DNA of 64,000 nt from Delphinapterus leucas (lineage: Eukaryota; Chordata; Mammalia; Artiodactyla; Monodontidae): positions 2,494,295 through 2,558,294 of the forward strand of contig NW_022098002.1 in NCBI RefSeq assembly GCF_002288925.2, written 5' to 3'. Below the pieces are notes generated by a model. It saw only the letters and a program-made list of their open reading frames with translations, was not told the origin of the DNA and made no database searches. A program made the position numbers and the translations under genes. Positions 13,340 to 23,879 of this stretch are shown piece after piece (the first letter of the stretch is position 1; each line of letters begins with the position of its first letter).

Positions 13340-13915
13340 ATTCCACAAAACTAAAAGGAAAACTAAATGTTCATTGCAGCTCTATTCACAATAGCCCGGA
13401 GATGGAAACACCTAGGTGCCCATCATCGGATGAATGGATAAAGAAGATGTGGCACATACATACAATGGAATTTTACTCAGCCATAAAAAGAAACAAAATT
13501 GAGCTATTTGTAATGAGGTGGATAGACCTAGAGTCTGTCATACAGAGTGAAGTAAGTCAGAAAGAGAGAGACAAATACCGTATGCTAACACATATATATG
13601 GAATTTAAGAAAAAAAATGTCATGAAGAACCTAGGGGTGAAACAGGAATAAAGACACAGACCTACTAGAGAATGGACTTGAGGTTATGGGGAGGGGGAAG
13701 GGTAAGCTGTGACAAAGCGAGAGAGTGGCATGCACATATATCCACTACCAAACATAAAATAGCTAGGGGGAAGCAGCCGCATAGCACAGGGAGATCAGCT
13801 CGGTGCTTTGTGACCACCTAGAGGGGTGGGATATGGAGTGTGGGAGGGAGACGCAAGCAGGAAGAGATATGGGGACATATGTAAAAATTTTTAAAAATTA
13901 AAAAATAAAAAAATT
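13340..13915 (+). mobile_element. L1 3' end with ORF2 C-terminus
   Basis: The frame 13333-13608 reads through the L1 ORF2 C-terminal signature (CPSSDEWIKKMWHIHTMEFY, YSAIKRNKIE, SVIQSEVSQKERDKYRM) to its stop, then a 3' UTR and an A-rich tail near 13900. 5' truncated; only about the last 85 residues of ORF2 remain, so it cannot move itself. Confidence 0.92.
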
Positions 13916-15865
13916 GCTGCTGTTCGTTTGCATGTTTGTTTCACCTTGTAACTAAGCCTGGAGTAGATTACTTTTCTCTAAATTAAAATTTGCTTATTTA
14001 ATCGGCATTTCAGATTCACTGAAGCAGACTGCTGCTCCAGTCCCTCTTCTGTCACTGTTATCTGTAGATAAAGTTGAAAAGAGTTTAAAGCAGTAGCGTT
14101 TTGCTTTTCATTGAGGATTGAGGTCACAAGCGGTTAGCATCTGGGAACGTGTGGGGAATATTCTTAAAATCAGGATTTGAGACTCTTAAGATAGGTCTGC
14201 CTCCTCCTGCCAACCTTTTCGAGGAGTTTGAGAGTAACCTCGTTCATTCTGGGGGCCGGCTGGCTATGGTGTACGGAGACTGTGATTGAGTTGAGAGGAC
14301 GGATGCCGGCTAATCGGAAGCGGGGATGATGAGGTTTGGGGACGACACTGACATTCAGACTGTGATTAGATGGGAGGAAGGGCAGTCAGTGGCTGTGGCC
14401 ATACTGGAATTGATTGGATTAAAGTGTGACTGGTTGGCGTATCTAATTGAGAAAGGGGGACGCCAAGCAGTCCGATTTGTATTATGTCTAAGAAAGGTTA
14501 TGATTTGGGGAGCCTGGAGACGGGAGGGAGTTGGTAGCTTTGTACATCTGGGAGGGGCTGTGCTGGGAGCTGCAGGTTTTCTGTGGGAGGTCCTGAGGGA
14601 CCCCCAGCGGGAGCAGGACTTGTACGAAGAGTGTCCCCAAAGGGAACAGCTCTGTTCAGGAACAGTGGAAAGTTCCGGGTGGCTGCTGGATGCCGGGTGG
14701 TGTGGGGCGTTGGGAGATGGAGGGTGGGGGGCGTTATTAGAGACCTGGGAGGAGAAGGAAGGATTCCCATGTGATCTTAAAGGGAGAGTTGGAGGAGATT
14801 TTCAAGGAGCAGAGTGACATTACCAGGTTCCCTTCTTACGAGGATCCCTGGACAGTGTACACAAGATGGACGAGATTGAGAATATGCCGACAGGGCACCT
14901 GTGGGCTTTAGGTGGGGAAAAAGCAGAGCTCCTGGGTTAAGGCAAGTGGTGGGAAAGGAGAGAAAAGGAAAACCTATCAACGATCTGGGGGGGGGTGCGG
15001 TCACTGGCTATGTGTGAAGGATAGCAGTCCAGGAAATCACCCAGATTTCTTGTTTGGCCAATTTGGTGGGCGGTACCACCACCCTACTTGCTTCTGGGCA
15101 CGTAGGTGCCATGTTCTACCCTTATGTGATAAAGGGTTCTCGTTGAGGCTGAAGGAAGGCAATGGGAAGCTTCCCGGAGGCAGCCGAGGGTTCAGGAGTC
15201 TCTGCCTGATGAGATGCTGCATTTCAGGGGGTCACAGTGGGGCAGGATGGCTGGATGAGTCAACGTCCAGAGCTTATAGGGGTGGAGCTGTGGGGCCCGA
15301 GGCAGGACAGGTCTGGTCCCAAGGGAAGACGGTTGGCTCAGGTTGAGATCAATGAATTAGGGGGGCCTCACTCTGCTTTGGTTAAAACGCCAAGAAGTCA
15401 GTTTTGTGCTCAGATCCCCTCTGTCCCCTACGGCTCCCGCAGCAAGGGCTGTGCCCACACTGCTTCTGGGAACTTGCGCGCTGGGCACCAGGGGGACAGA
15501 CAGATACTGCAGGGATGACTCTTAAGGGAGGGGTAGGGACAGCAACTAGCACGGTCCTGCCCCACCCCTAACATACTGACAGGAACTCAGCTGACATTAA
15601 CACCCTCCATGGAGGTACGGGAAGATGCTTCTGTCTGACCCTTCTCCCCTCACTGGCTTGTGTGCCCGAGAGGAGCCATGTACCTGACTGAGGAGAGAGG
15701 TGCTTTTCACTCACACTGTTTTCCTGCGGTCAGCACACACGAAGCCAGGCTCAGGTCCAGTGCAGGTCGGCTCTCTGGCGGCTCTGACTCTTGCATGTCC
15801 GTGCTTGAGTGGGTACCTGGACAGGTAAGAGTTTGCTGGGCAGACGAACCCTGTCCATGTGCAGC
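13916..15865. other. Unassigned GC-moderate non-coding DNA
   Basis: Guanine-rich on the + strand from 14300 to 15350. A 163-codon frame (14326-14817) has no recognisable domain. No repeat assignment. Confidence 0.45.
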
Positions 15866-15867
15866 TC

Positions 15868-16035
15868 CCAGGCTTGCACCGTCCAGTACGGGAGCCACAG
15901 TCACATGTGGTTACTGAAATTTAGATTAATTGAAATAAAGTGAAAAACCAGCGCCTCGTGCTCAATAAGCCCCATACGGCTGCACATGGGTCAGCGCAGC
16001 TACAGAACGTTCCATTCTGTTGGAACGCGTCCATC
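15868..16035. repeat. hAT-like DNA transposon remnant upstream of the FAM50B pseudogene
   Basis: The stretch carries 'CCAGTACGGGAGCCAC', 'CACATGTGGTTACTGAAATT' and 'GAACGTTCCATTCTGTTGGA'. These are diverged forms of a common mammalian non-autonomous element with 'gtagccact...cacatgtggct' arms. I recall it as hAT-Charlie-like but cannot fix the family. It ends about 50 bp before the CpG island. Confidence 0.5.
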
Positions 16036-16085
16036 TAAACCGTTCGCCGAGCTGTCACTCTGGCCCCTCCGTAACTACCTGCCTC

Positions 16086-17100
16086 TGTTCCCCGCTATAG
16101 AGTCCACGCGGTGGCTCCGAGCTCCCAGGCCGGGGTCGAGAGCACGCGGCGCGCGTGGCCCGGGGGAGCCGGCGGGCGGCACGGCTCGGTACAAGGGCAC
16201 CATATGCGCGGGCCGGCCGGGCCCTGCTCAACCAGCGCGAGAAGCAGAAGGCGCACACGGGGGTCCTGAAGCAACGCATCGCCGAGGAGACCATCAGCAA
16301 GCCCAAGGTGGGCCGGAAGTTCGCGCCCACTGCGACGCGATGGAGGCCGAGCTGAAGCGGAGCACCACGGGGCTGCTGACCCTGCACGACGTGAAGGCGC
16401 GGCTGGAGGCCCTGGCGCGCCAGCGCGAGATGCAGTGGGCGCAGCGCGAACGGCGGGAGCGGCGGCGGCGCTGGCAGCTGGACGCGCGGCGCGGGCGGGA
16501 GTGCCAGCGGGAGCAGCGGCGCCGGATCTGCGGTCTGTCCTTCTCGCCCGACGACGGCGACGAGGACGCCGAGACCCCGAGGGCAAGGACGCGGCCGTGG
16601 ACACGAGCTTCCTGCCGGACCGCGAGCGCGAGGAGGTGGTGGCGACGTCCAGCTCCTGGGCCGGCTGCGGGCACCGGCGCGCCGCGCGCATCCACAGGGG
16701 CGGCCCGTGGGGCAGGTCCTCAGCGAGGCGCTGATGGCGCGGCGCCCCGCCTTCCGCGAGCTGCGCGCGGCCGGCGCGGAGCGGCCGCTGTAGGCCGCGG
16801 AGGCCCGGATCCGGCCGCACGACCACCCCTTCTACGACCTGAGGGTGGCGCCGACGCGCGGCAAGAGCGGGCCGCGCTTCACCTTAGACGTGCACGACGA
16901 CGTGCGGCTGCGCAGCGACGCCGCTGGAGAAGAACGAGTCGCCCGCTGACAAGGCGGCGCCGCGCAGCAGGCGCGGGAAGAACCAGCGCCTCTTCCCCAC
17001 CCGCCGCCGGGAGCCCTACGAGCCCGAGAAGCGCTGGGACGGCTGCACTGTCCGGCGACGCCAAGTCCGCTCCCCCGCCAGCGCGCTCCGGTGGCCTTGG
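16086..17100. promoter_or_regulatory. CpG island over the FAM50B pseudogene
   Basis: CpG density is far above the rest of the window: 14 CpG dinucleotides lie in the 60 bases 16441-16500. The island starts just before the dead start codon and ends at the former stop. Human FAM50B has a promoter CpG island that is an imprinted differentially methylated region. Whether this one is still methylated or has promoter activity cannot be read from sequence. Confidence 0.7.
16181..17058 (+). pseudogene. FAM50B: FAM50B-like retrocopy, inactivated
   Basis: Intronless, CpG-rich remnant of the FAM50 (XAP5) family, whose members are nuclear proteins linked to pre-mRNA processing. Translated segments follow family order: TARYKGT (16181-16201, ACG in place of ATG); QREKQ...LKQRIAEETISK (about 16230-16305); AHCDAMEAELKRSTTGLLTL then KARLEAL (16325-16420); ICGLSFS (about 16530); VDTSFLPDREREE (16597-16635); [27 protein letters not shown] (about 16855-16910); EPYEPEKRWDGCTVR (to 17055). 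Lesions: five frameshifts (near 16202-16211, 16323, 16570-16585, 16690-16707 and 16923), loss of about 24 codons after DREREE, TAG at 16791-16793, and the terminal stop replaced by CGA at 17056-17058. EET after RIA and the arginine-rich middle favour FAM50B over the parent FAM50A, from memory of the family. The remnant is 878 bp; an intact FAM50B coding region is about 980 bp. An independent FAM50A retrocopy is the alternative. Confidence 0.85.
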
Positions 17101-17329
17101 CCTCTGCCCTGGAATTCAGTCGAGACCGACCGAGGCTTGGCGCTGTGCGGATGTGGTCCTTCTGTGGCTGGCGTTCTTCTCGGTCGTTGGGTGGGTTTCG
17201 GAGTGCTTCTAAGGTTGCCTGGCTCTGCTGGGCCTGGTGGAAGCCTCGCCGGGCGCGCGGTGAACGGCAGTGAGGGTCAAGGCTGCTCTGACCTGGGTCA
17301 CAGCGTTGTGGCCAGGAGTCGTGGTCGTG

Positions 17330-17545
17330 GACTTGGTCCCCAAGCCCCCAGACTGTCGGGGTTCGGGTCCCAGCCCGGCTTCTTACTTGCTGTGTGATTT
17401 GAGGCAAACTGATGGAAACTCCGTGCGTCAGTTCCCTCTCCTATAAATAGGGGTAACCATAGCACTGGAGATCAAAGCGAGGATGAAATGAGTCTGTATT
17501 TGTCAAACACTTAGACCTCAATAAATACCTGCTCTTATTCTTATG
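17330..17545 (+). repeat. MIR SINE downstream of the FAM50B pseudogene
   Basis: Contains the MIR core in sense order: an equivalent of 'cttgctgtgtgatttgaggcaa', then a cytosine-rich 'cagttccctctcctataaat' segment, then 'gaggatgaaatgag'. It ends with AATAAATA at about 17520, the first AATAAA-type signal after the pseudogene. That signal is therefore probably repeat-derived rather than the original gene end. Confidence 0.65.
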
Positions 17546-17711
17546 TTCTTGGTTAATTTATTTGAAGCAGTTTATATGGCCCATTTCAGAACCATCTGAG
17601 GGCAAAGGCGGACCTGCCCATCACTTTTTCTTGGTATCAGGGGAGCAGCCCTGCCCTGGGTGTTCCTCAGCTGGGCCGTTTAGCCCCAGGGGTCAGGGGA
17701 ACAGAAAGTTG

Positions 17712-17753
17712 GTGCGTGTGTGCGTGCGCGTGCGTGTGCGTGTGTGTGTGTGG
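17712..17753 (+). repeat. (TG)n/(GC) microsatellite
   Basis: TGTG and TGCG alternation, a Z-DNA-prone tract. Confidence 0.85.
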
Positions 17754-17829
17754 TGGAGGGTTTAGGATGACTTTTTCCTTTGGCCTCAAGCTCCATATGG
17801 CTTTTGCACTTTGCTCACATCTTTCCTCA

Positions 17830-18800
17830 GCCGGGGCCAGTCTACCAATAAGCGCATCAAAGGCATTCTTCATGTCGGGTACAGAGTTTTTGATCTCCAG
17901 CATTTCTTTTTGGGTCTTTCTTAGGATTTCTGTCTCTCTGCTTACGTTGCCCATCTGTTCTCACATGCTGTTTACTTTATCCATTAAGCCCTTAGCATAT
18001 TTAGTTCCTAGTCTAATGAATTATCTAATGGTTGTTCTAACATCCCTGCCATGTCTGGTTCCAATGTTTTCGCTGTCTCTTCAAATTGTGGTTTTTGCCT
18101 TTTGCTCTGCCCTATAATATTTTTCTCAATAGCTGGCCGTGATACACCAGGTAAAAGTCTTTTAGAACCTCTGCCCCTGGGCTGAGAGCTGCAGAGGTGT
18201 TTCTCAGGTTTTTTCCCTCCCTGCTTATGTGGGACAGGATGGCTAGAGGGGGCTGGAGTTGGGGTGTCCCTTCCCTCGGGTCAGCTTGGCTCTGATAACA
18301 GCCCAGCAGGTTGGGCTCTGGTTAACTAGTGTCTTCTGAGAGCAGACCTTGTTGAGAGGAACAGAGTGCTCTGGTGTATTCGAGATGGTCTCCTTTCCCC
18401 TCCCCCTGCTGGAAGCGGGAAGGGATTTTTCTTTGATATTTACAGCGGGAACCTGATTGAGCTCCTGGAGGTAAAACTCACAAAAGTGTGCGCCCCCAAA
18501 CCCCCCCGCCAATGACTGAGTCCCCTGGAGCTCTGGGATCTCAGAGTGGCCCACACCGAGCTGAAGTCATTCACTAATTACAGCCCAGGTATCCGGTTTC
18601 TGCAGTAAGTTGTGATGCTCCGTATCCAGCTGTCTGTCTCTCCAGTTTGGGGGGGCAACAGTTTGCGCTATGACCTTACTTCTCTGGCCGTTCTAAGAAG
18701 AGCTGTTGATTTTTTCAGTTTGTTTGACCTTTTACTTGTTGTTAGCGTGGAGTGGTGACTTCCAAGCTCCTTACATGCCTAAACCAGAAGCCAGAACACA
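17830..18800 (-). mobile_element. Old L1-derived sequence, antisense
   Basis: 'TTTATCCATTAAGCCCTTAG', 'CATCCCTGCCATGTCTGGTT', 'GGTTTTTGCCTTTTGCTCTG', 'GGCCGTGATACACCAGGTAA' and later 'AGAGCTGTTGATTTTTTCAG' follow, from memory, an L1M-type 3' region in antisense. Heavily diverged. Confidence 0.5.
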
Positions 18801-20004
18801 CATCCCAAATGTTCAGAAGCGTTCTAATAATTCCAGCCGCTTGAATACACACGTCCTGCAGCCATCGACCTGGCCAGGTCGGGCTTGGTGTCTCGCTGTC
18901 GTCACGCGTGGCTGACGCCCTGTGAATCCCCTCCACCTGCCTCGTAGGTTCCACTCCATGCTTCCTGTGTCTCGGGTTTTCTTCTTTCTGAGTTGCTTCC
19001 TCTTTTTGATGGAGCACATCCTCCTTGGCTTTACGATCAAGGGTTTTTGAGAAGTATTTGTTTTTAGAGCTTGAATATCTAAAACTTCTTCATTTTACCC
19101 TCCTACGCGACCGGAAGTGTGGCAGATGGAAATCGCTGTCAAGACGTCAAAGGCATTGCTCCGTCGTCTCATAGTTTGCTGTCTTGACTATTCCACTTAT
19201 TACCGTGAGCAGAAACTCGTGTGTAGGAGGGGTCGCATCAAAGCTGGGAAGACCGTCCAGACCCTCCGGCGGGCGGAAGCTGAGAGCAGCCTCCCCTGAC
19301 CTCTCACCGCCCCTTCCTTTGTGTGTCCAGGCTGCTCTGTCCACCTGTCCGGTACTCCATCGAAGAGGCCTCTTCTCAGAGGGAGAAGCGCTCCTCGGCC
19401 TAGTCATCTGATTTCATAGTCCCTTCCCAGCGCTTTGCACTTGTCTTACTTTCTGTGTTGTGTGAAGCTTTTTCCTCACGTCTGTGTGTTAAAGTCCTTA
19501 CGCCCAGGAGTCAAGGCTTTACGAATCCTGTCTCCCCAGACTGCCTGGACCACAGAACTCTTGGTTTAACTGACTTGGATGAAGATGGTATTTACTCCGG
19601 GATATCCCAAACAGCACCAAATGTACGTGCCCAGATCTCAGCTGGCCCCAAATCTTTCTGGGTGGAATTCAAGGCTGAAACAGACAGGATGCCTGGGCCA
19701 CTGTTTCAGAGGCTCCCGTCCAAATGAATTCGGCCGGGGGTGGGGTGGGGGTGTGTGCGGGGAGCTGCTGCCTCCTCTGGTGGTACTGATGGCGCCACAG
19801 AGCGCAAGACACAGCCCATCCCCCTCCCACCCCGCGGCTGACCCTCAGCGGAGACTCCAGGGACGCAGTCGACACGGCGTGACCTCTAAGGTGAAGTCTG
19901 TTCTGAGCAAAGTGTCGCCTCTCAGCACGCCCTCTTACTGGACTGTTTCTATCGGCCAGCTGCCCGTTCTTGGGCTTTGCAGACCTCGTAAAGGACCATC
20001 CACA
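18801..20004. other. Unassigned non-coding DNA
   Basis: May include further decayed L1 sequence to about 19100. Nothing firm. Confidence 0.4.
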
Positions 20005-20160
20005 GTGAGGGCCAACATTTAGTCAGTGCCGGGAACTGACTAAGCACTTCTGCTGCTTTAACTAAGAGGATCCTGTGAGACCGGTTCTGTTATTCCCATT
20101 TTACAGACGAGGGGCAGAGAGGCTACAGTTACAGAGCCACGAGGGCAGAGCTGGGGTTCG
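20005..20160 (-). repeat. MIR SINE, antisense
   Basis: 'TTCCCATTTTACAGACGAGG' and 'GGCAGAGAGGCTACAGTTAC' are the antisense MIR core. Confidence 0.65.
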
Positions 20161-21215
20161 AAGCGCTACACTTCGCTGGTGCCATCTTTTGCAAAGCCCT
20201 GGACTTGGCTGTGGTCCAACCACCTTGGTGACCCTGGGTAACTTTCTGGAGTGGACATACTGTTTTCCCACCAGGCGTATATTCCCTCAGTGTCCTTTTG
20301 GGGGACCACAGTGTCACCCCTGCTCTGACCCCGTGTGGCTCAGGTAGAGCTGTACCGTCCCCCGGGCCCAGCGGTCTGCTTTGTCATCTTCTGGCCACTG
20401 CGGTTGATTCAGGGCTGAGAACGACCTGGGCCAGGAGGAGCGGATGCCCCCGGCACAGTCGTGGGAGTGACGGGCAATAGCTCTCCTCTGGGGCCACGGC
20501 ATACAGGGCAATGTGTGTCCCCTGCGCCCGGAGGCCCTACACGGAGACGGACTGCCTGACGTGAGGCTGACACAGGAAAGCCGGGCGGAGAAGCAGGCAG
20601 GGGACACCGCTCCTGCGGACAAGGCTCAGGGCCCTGGGTCTCCCCGTGCCGGGGGTCCTGGACTTCACCCCTTGCTGTTCTAATGGACCACCAGGGGCCA
20701 CAGAGGAGGGGCACGTCCCCCAAGTTCGGGCCGACACACAGCCTGAGCCGGGCTGGCTGTCACCGTTCCCATTCCCGGTGCGCAGAGGGGCTCGGCCACC
20801 GTGTGCCTCGGGTCCCCGTTCAGGTCGTCGAAAGTCCTCCCTTCCGGGGAAGTAGAAGTGGCCTCCCCTTTGTTTTAACCTGCCGTGCTAGCTCTGGCTT
20901 CTGTGAAGCAGAATCTCTGCTCCAACTGCCACAAATCAGAATTCAGAATTTGGGGAGATCATTTTCATGCTCACCCCCTCTCGAGCAGCCTCAAAATCCC
21001 TAGTTCCTTCTGCTGCTCAAAGGACCCCATCTGCAGACCTCCCGGCTGCCCCCAAACCCCTGCTCAGGAGTGTCTGAGAGGCTCCAGGCCGGGAAGGAGA
21101 AAACAGCACCCAACAGCATTACCCCTCCTTTCAAATCCCCAAACCCCACCTCAGGACGCTGCTTTGCTTAGATCTGCACACGCATTTACTCACTCAATTT
21201 CCTATTTGAAGACAT
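20161..21215. other. Unassigned GC-rich non-coding DNA
   Basis: GC-rich but not a dense CpG island. Several overlapping open frames of about 100 codons on both strands, none with a recognisable domain. Confidence 0.45.
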
Positions 21216-21219
21216 GAGA

Positions 21220-21400
21220 ATACCTTTTAACTTGATGTTATGAGGAACAATTTTTAAATAGCCAAGTCTTCAGGAATGTCTACGACTATGCATTTCAAAC
21301 TAATTTTCAGAAGCAGAATTTGTTGGGACAAAGGATGTACGGACACTAGGGACTTATAATAAATATTGTCTAATTGCCTTCTGCGGGATACTGAATTTTC
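21220..21400 (-). mobile_element. Old L1 fragment, part 1 (antisense)
   Basis: 'GGGACAAAGGATGTACGGAC' and 'TTGTCTAATTGCCTTCTGCG' match antisense L1 ORF2 of old families. It continues at 21905 after an LTR. Confidence 0.5.
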
Positions 21401-21900
21401 CAGAGATAGTGGCAGCATCTCTCACCCTACACGCTCTTCTGTAACGTGTCTCCCCCACCAAAAGGTGAAGTTTATTCCTCCAACACCGTGGGTGGGCCCT
21501 GGGCCTGCTTTGACTAATGCAATATGGTAGAAGCGATGCTGGGCCCGTAGACAGGGCTTTTAGCTGGTCTGGTGGCTTCCCTTCCTGCCTCTCGTAAACA
21601 CTTGCCTCCGAGACACCCTCTCTTATTAAAACCTAACTGCCGGTCTCCCCACAGAGGCACGTGGAGGTGCTTCCGTTGGCATTCCAAGCTGAGCTTCCAG
21701 CCAGCTCCATGGCCAGCCGTGTACGTGAGCACCCTGGCATGCTCCAGCCCAGCAGGATCCCCCAGGTGACTCTAGGTCCAGCATCAGGACCACCCAGCTA
21801 AGCCCAGGAGATCCACAGAACCCCTTGAGGTAATAAAATAGCTGTGAAGCCACCCAGTTTGGTGGTCTTTTGTTACACAGCAATAGAACTGAAATCCCCT
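21396..21900 (+). mobile_element. MLT1-like solo LTR inserted in L1
   Basis: 'TTTGACTAATGCAATATGGT', 'AGAAGCGATGCTGGGCCCGT', 'AGGACCACCCAGCTAAGCCC', 'GCCACCCAGTTTGGTGGTCT' and 'TTGTTACACAGCAATAGAAC' are MaLR LTR 3' features in order. L1 sequence on both sides appears to be one interrupted element. CTGAA occurs at 21391-21395 and 21889-21893, a possible 5-bp target duplication. Confidence 0.55.
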
Positions 21901-21904
21901 CCAA

Positions 21905-22350
21905 AGACTGCCCCGATGAACGTACGTTCTCATCAGTAGTTTATATAAGTGCCTCTTTCCCCAAACCCATATCCACACCTGGTATCTTTTTTCACCTTTG
22001 CAATGTGATAGGAGAAGATTGCATTTCAACGTTGACTTGAATTTCTTTAGCTGCTAGTGAGACAGTCTTTCTCCTTGTTTTTCTTAGTCGCATGTAGTTT
22101 ATCTGCAAGCTGCCCTTTTACGATTTGCTTTCCTTTCTATTTTGTTTTGAATTCTTTACAACTTGTTTATTACCTTTGTTCTTTCATATGGCAATATTTT
22201 ATCCTGTGTTTCGTCTATGTTTAACATGTTTATAACTTTTTCTAGGTACAGGAGTTTTTCATTTTTATGCAGATAAAATCCATCCATCATTTAATGCTTT
22301 TGCTGTAACCCCACCTCATAGACTTTTACGCAGTATCCCAGCCACATATT
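21905..22350 (-). mobile_element. Old L1 fragment, part 2 (antisense)
   Basis: 'CCCCAAACCCATATCCACAC', 'TGTGATAGGAGAAGATTGCA' and 'ATTTCTTTAGCTGCTAGTGA' continue the antisense L1 ORF2 order from part 1. Confidence 0.5.
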
Positions 22351-22875
22351 TCCCGACATAATTTGCCTTTGCTGATGGGTTCCTCGGTCTGTGCTCTTCA
22401 GCTCTTTGCAAACGTGTTTTGTCTCTGCGTTAGGCTTCAGGTGAGGACGTTAGCCTCACGTGGTCTCTCTCCATCTGCGCCCTGCCTGAGTTATTGACCA
22501 CCTCCAGCTCTCACCCTACCCTCACTGCCTTCCTTGACCTCCTAACTCCGATGACTTTTCTTTCCTCTCCCTTCAGTCGTTTCACAGCACGTCCAGAGGT
22601 CAGCATCACTGGTATTGTTCTTCTTTCAGGACCTCTGGCTCCGAGCCACCGATGACCTTCTCACGTTGCCCTTCGTTGAACTTCTGCAGAACCACTCCCT
22701 TCACACTCAGGGTGGTCCCTGCCACATCAGCCTCTCCTTGCTGTGTTTCCTCTTCCATGCAGTCTGGGCATCTTAGGTCACCACTCCACGGTCCCCCTCC
22801 ACCATCCAAGGAGCCCTTCCCTTTGCATCAGAAACGCCATCCCCGTGGTGGCCATGCACAGAGGGGCAGCACAGC
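22351..22875. other. Unassigned non-coding DNA
   Basis: Pyrimidine-rich. No supported feature. Confidence 0.4.
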
Positions 22876-22879
22876 AAGG

Positions 22880-22990
22880 TGACCGCGGGTCCAGGCCCAG
22901 GTCAAGGCGGTCTAGATATGAATCGTGGCTCTGCCTCTTATCAGCTGGGTAGCCTTCGGAGAGTGGCTTAACCTCTCTGTGTGCTAGACA
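22880..22990 (+). repeat. MIR SINE fragment
   Basis: 'GAATCGTGGCTCTGCCTCTT', 'ATCAGCTGGGTAGCCTTCGG' and 'GGCTTAACCTCTCTGTGTGC' are the sense MIR core. Confidence 0.7.
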
Positions 22991-22992
22991 AC

Positions 22993-23520
22993 GTAGAGCT
23001 GCACTAACTGGATAGCCACTCACCACACTTAGCTAGTGAGTACCTGAAATACGGCCAATTCTGAACTGAGGTGTGCTGTGAGTGTGAAATATACACAAGA
23101 ATCAAAAAGGGAGCAGCGGGTTTCCCTGGTGGCGCAGTGGTTGAGAGTCTGCCTGCCGATGCAGGGGACACGGGTTCGTGCCCCAGTCTGGGAAGATCCC
23201 ACATGCCGTGGAGCGGCTGGGTCTGTGAGCCATGGCCGCTGAGCCTGCGCGTCCGGAGCCTGTGCTCCGCAACGGGAGAGGCCACAGCAGTGAGAGGCCC
23301 GCGTACCGCAAAAAAAAAAAGGGAGCAGCACAGAGGAATGTAAAGTATCTCAGCAATAATCTTTTTGTGTTACTTGTTGAAATGATAATATTTTGGATAT
23401 ATTGGATTACCTAAAATAAATTATTAGAATTAGTTTCCGCTCATTTATTTTTGCGTTTTCATAGTGGTCATTAGAAAATGTAACGTTACCTCCGTGGCTT
23501 TCTGTGGGACAGTGGTAGAG
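22993..23520. repeat. Ancient DNA-transposon-like repeat, split by a SINE
   Basis: Left part: 'AACTGAGGTGTGCTGTGAGT' then 'GTGAAATATACACAAGAATC'. Right part: 'AATGTAAAGTATCTCAGCAA' then 'GAAATGATAATATTTTGGAT'. These are consecutive blocks of a dispersed mammalian element whose family I cannot name with certainty. The CHR SINE at 23118-23320 lies between them. Confidence 0.5.
23109..23329 (+). mobile_element. CHR-family SINE with 9-bp target-site duplication
   Basis: Starts GGTTTCCCTGGTGGCGCAG at 23118, with an A box (TGGCGCAGTGG) and a B box (GGTTCGTGCCC), a CpG-rich body and poly(A) to 23320. Flanked by GGGAGCAGC at 23109-23117 and 23321-23329. Confidence 0.95.
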
Positions 23521-23879
23521 AAAATCAGGACAGGCAGGACAGCTTTTGCCTCATTTTGCTAACATCTCCCATTATTCAGGAGTTGAGGAGTCCGCCGAGA
23601 AAGCAGGAACGAGTTTTATGGCAGTGTCTCGTCAATTGCTAAACAAACAATAGACAGCATGTGCCTTACCTGAGCCAGAGGAGACAGACTCCACAGCAGG
23701 TCGAGCAGGAAAACGCCTGGACTTTGCCCCTGAGGGGGCTGGAGAGTAAAGTCGCTCGCCGTCGGGGACCGGCGCCTGGTTGCTGCCCACCTGCTGCGGG
23801 CGACCCGGAGCAGATCACAGTGGAACCGCGTTCCTCCTCTGAGCCCCTGTGTGGTCCTTTTTCTGACCCCAAATGCGTG

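Noticed and set aside
16095..16826. 243-codon open frame antisense to the FAM50B pseudogene
   Set aside because: Composition-driven shadow with no recognisable domain.
15986..17212. 408-codon open frame over the CpG island
   Set aside because: It crosses several FAM50 frame segments and reads mostly Arg/Ala/Gly/Pro in the wrong frame. It is an effect of few AT-rich stop codons in GC-rich DNA.
20310..20860. Second CpG island promoter
   Set aside because: GC-rich but with much lower CpG density than 16086-17100, and no GC-box cluster was noted.
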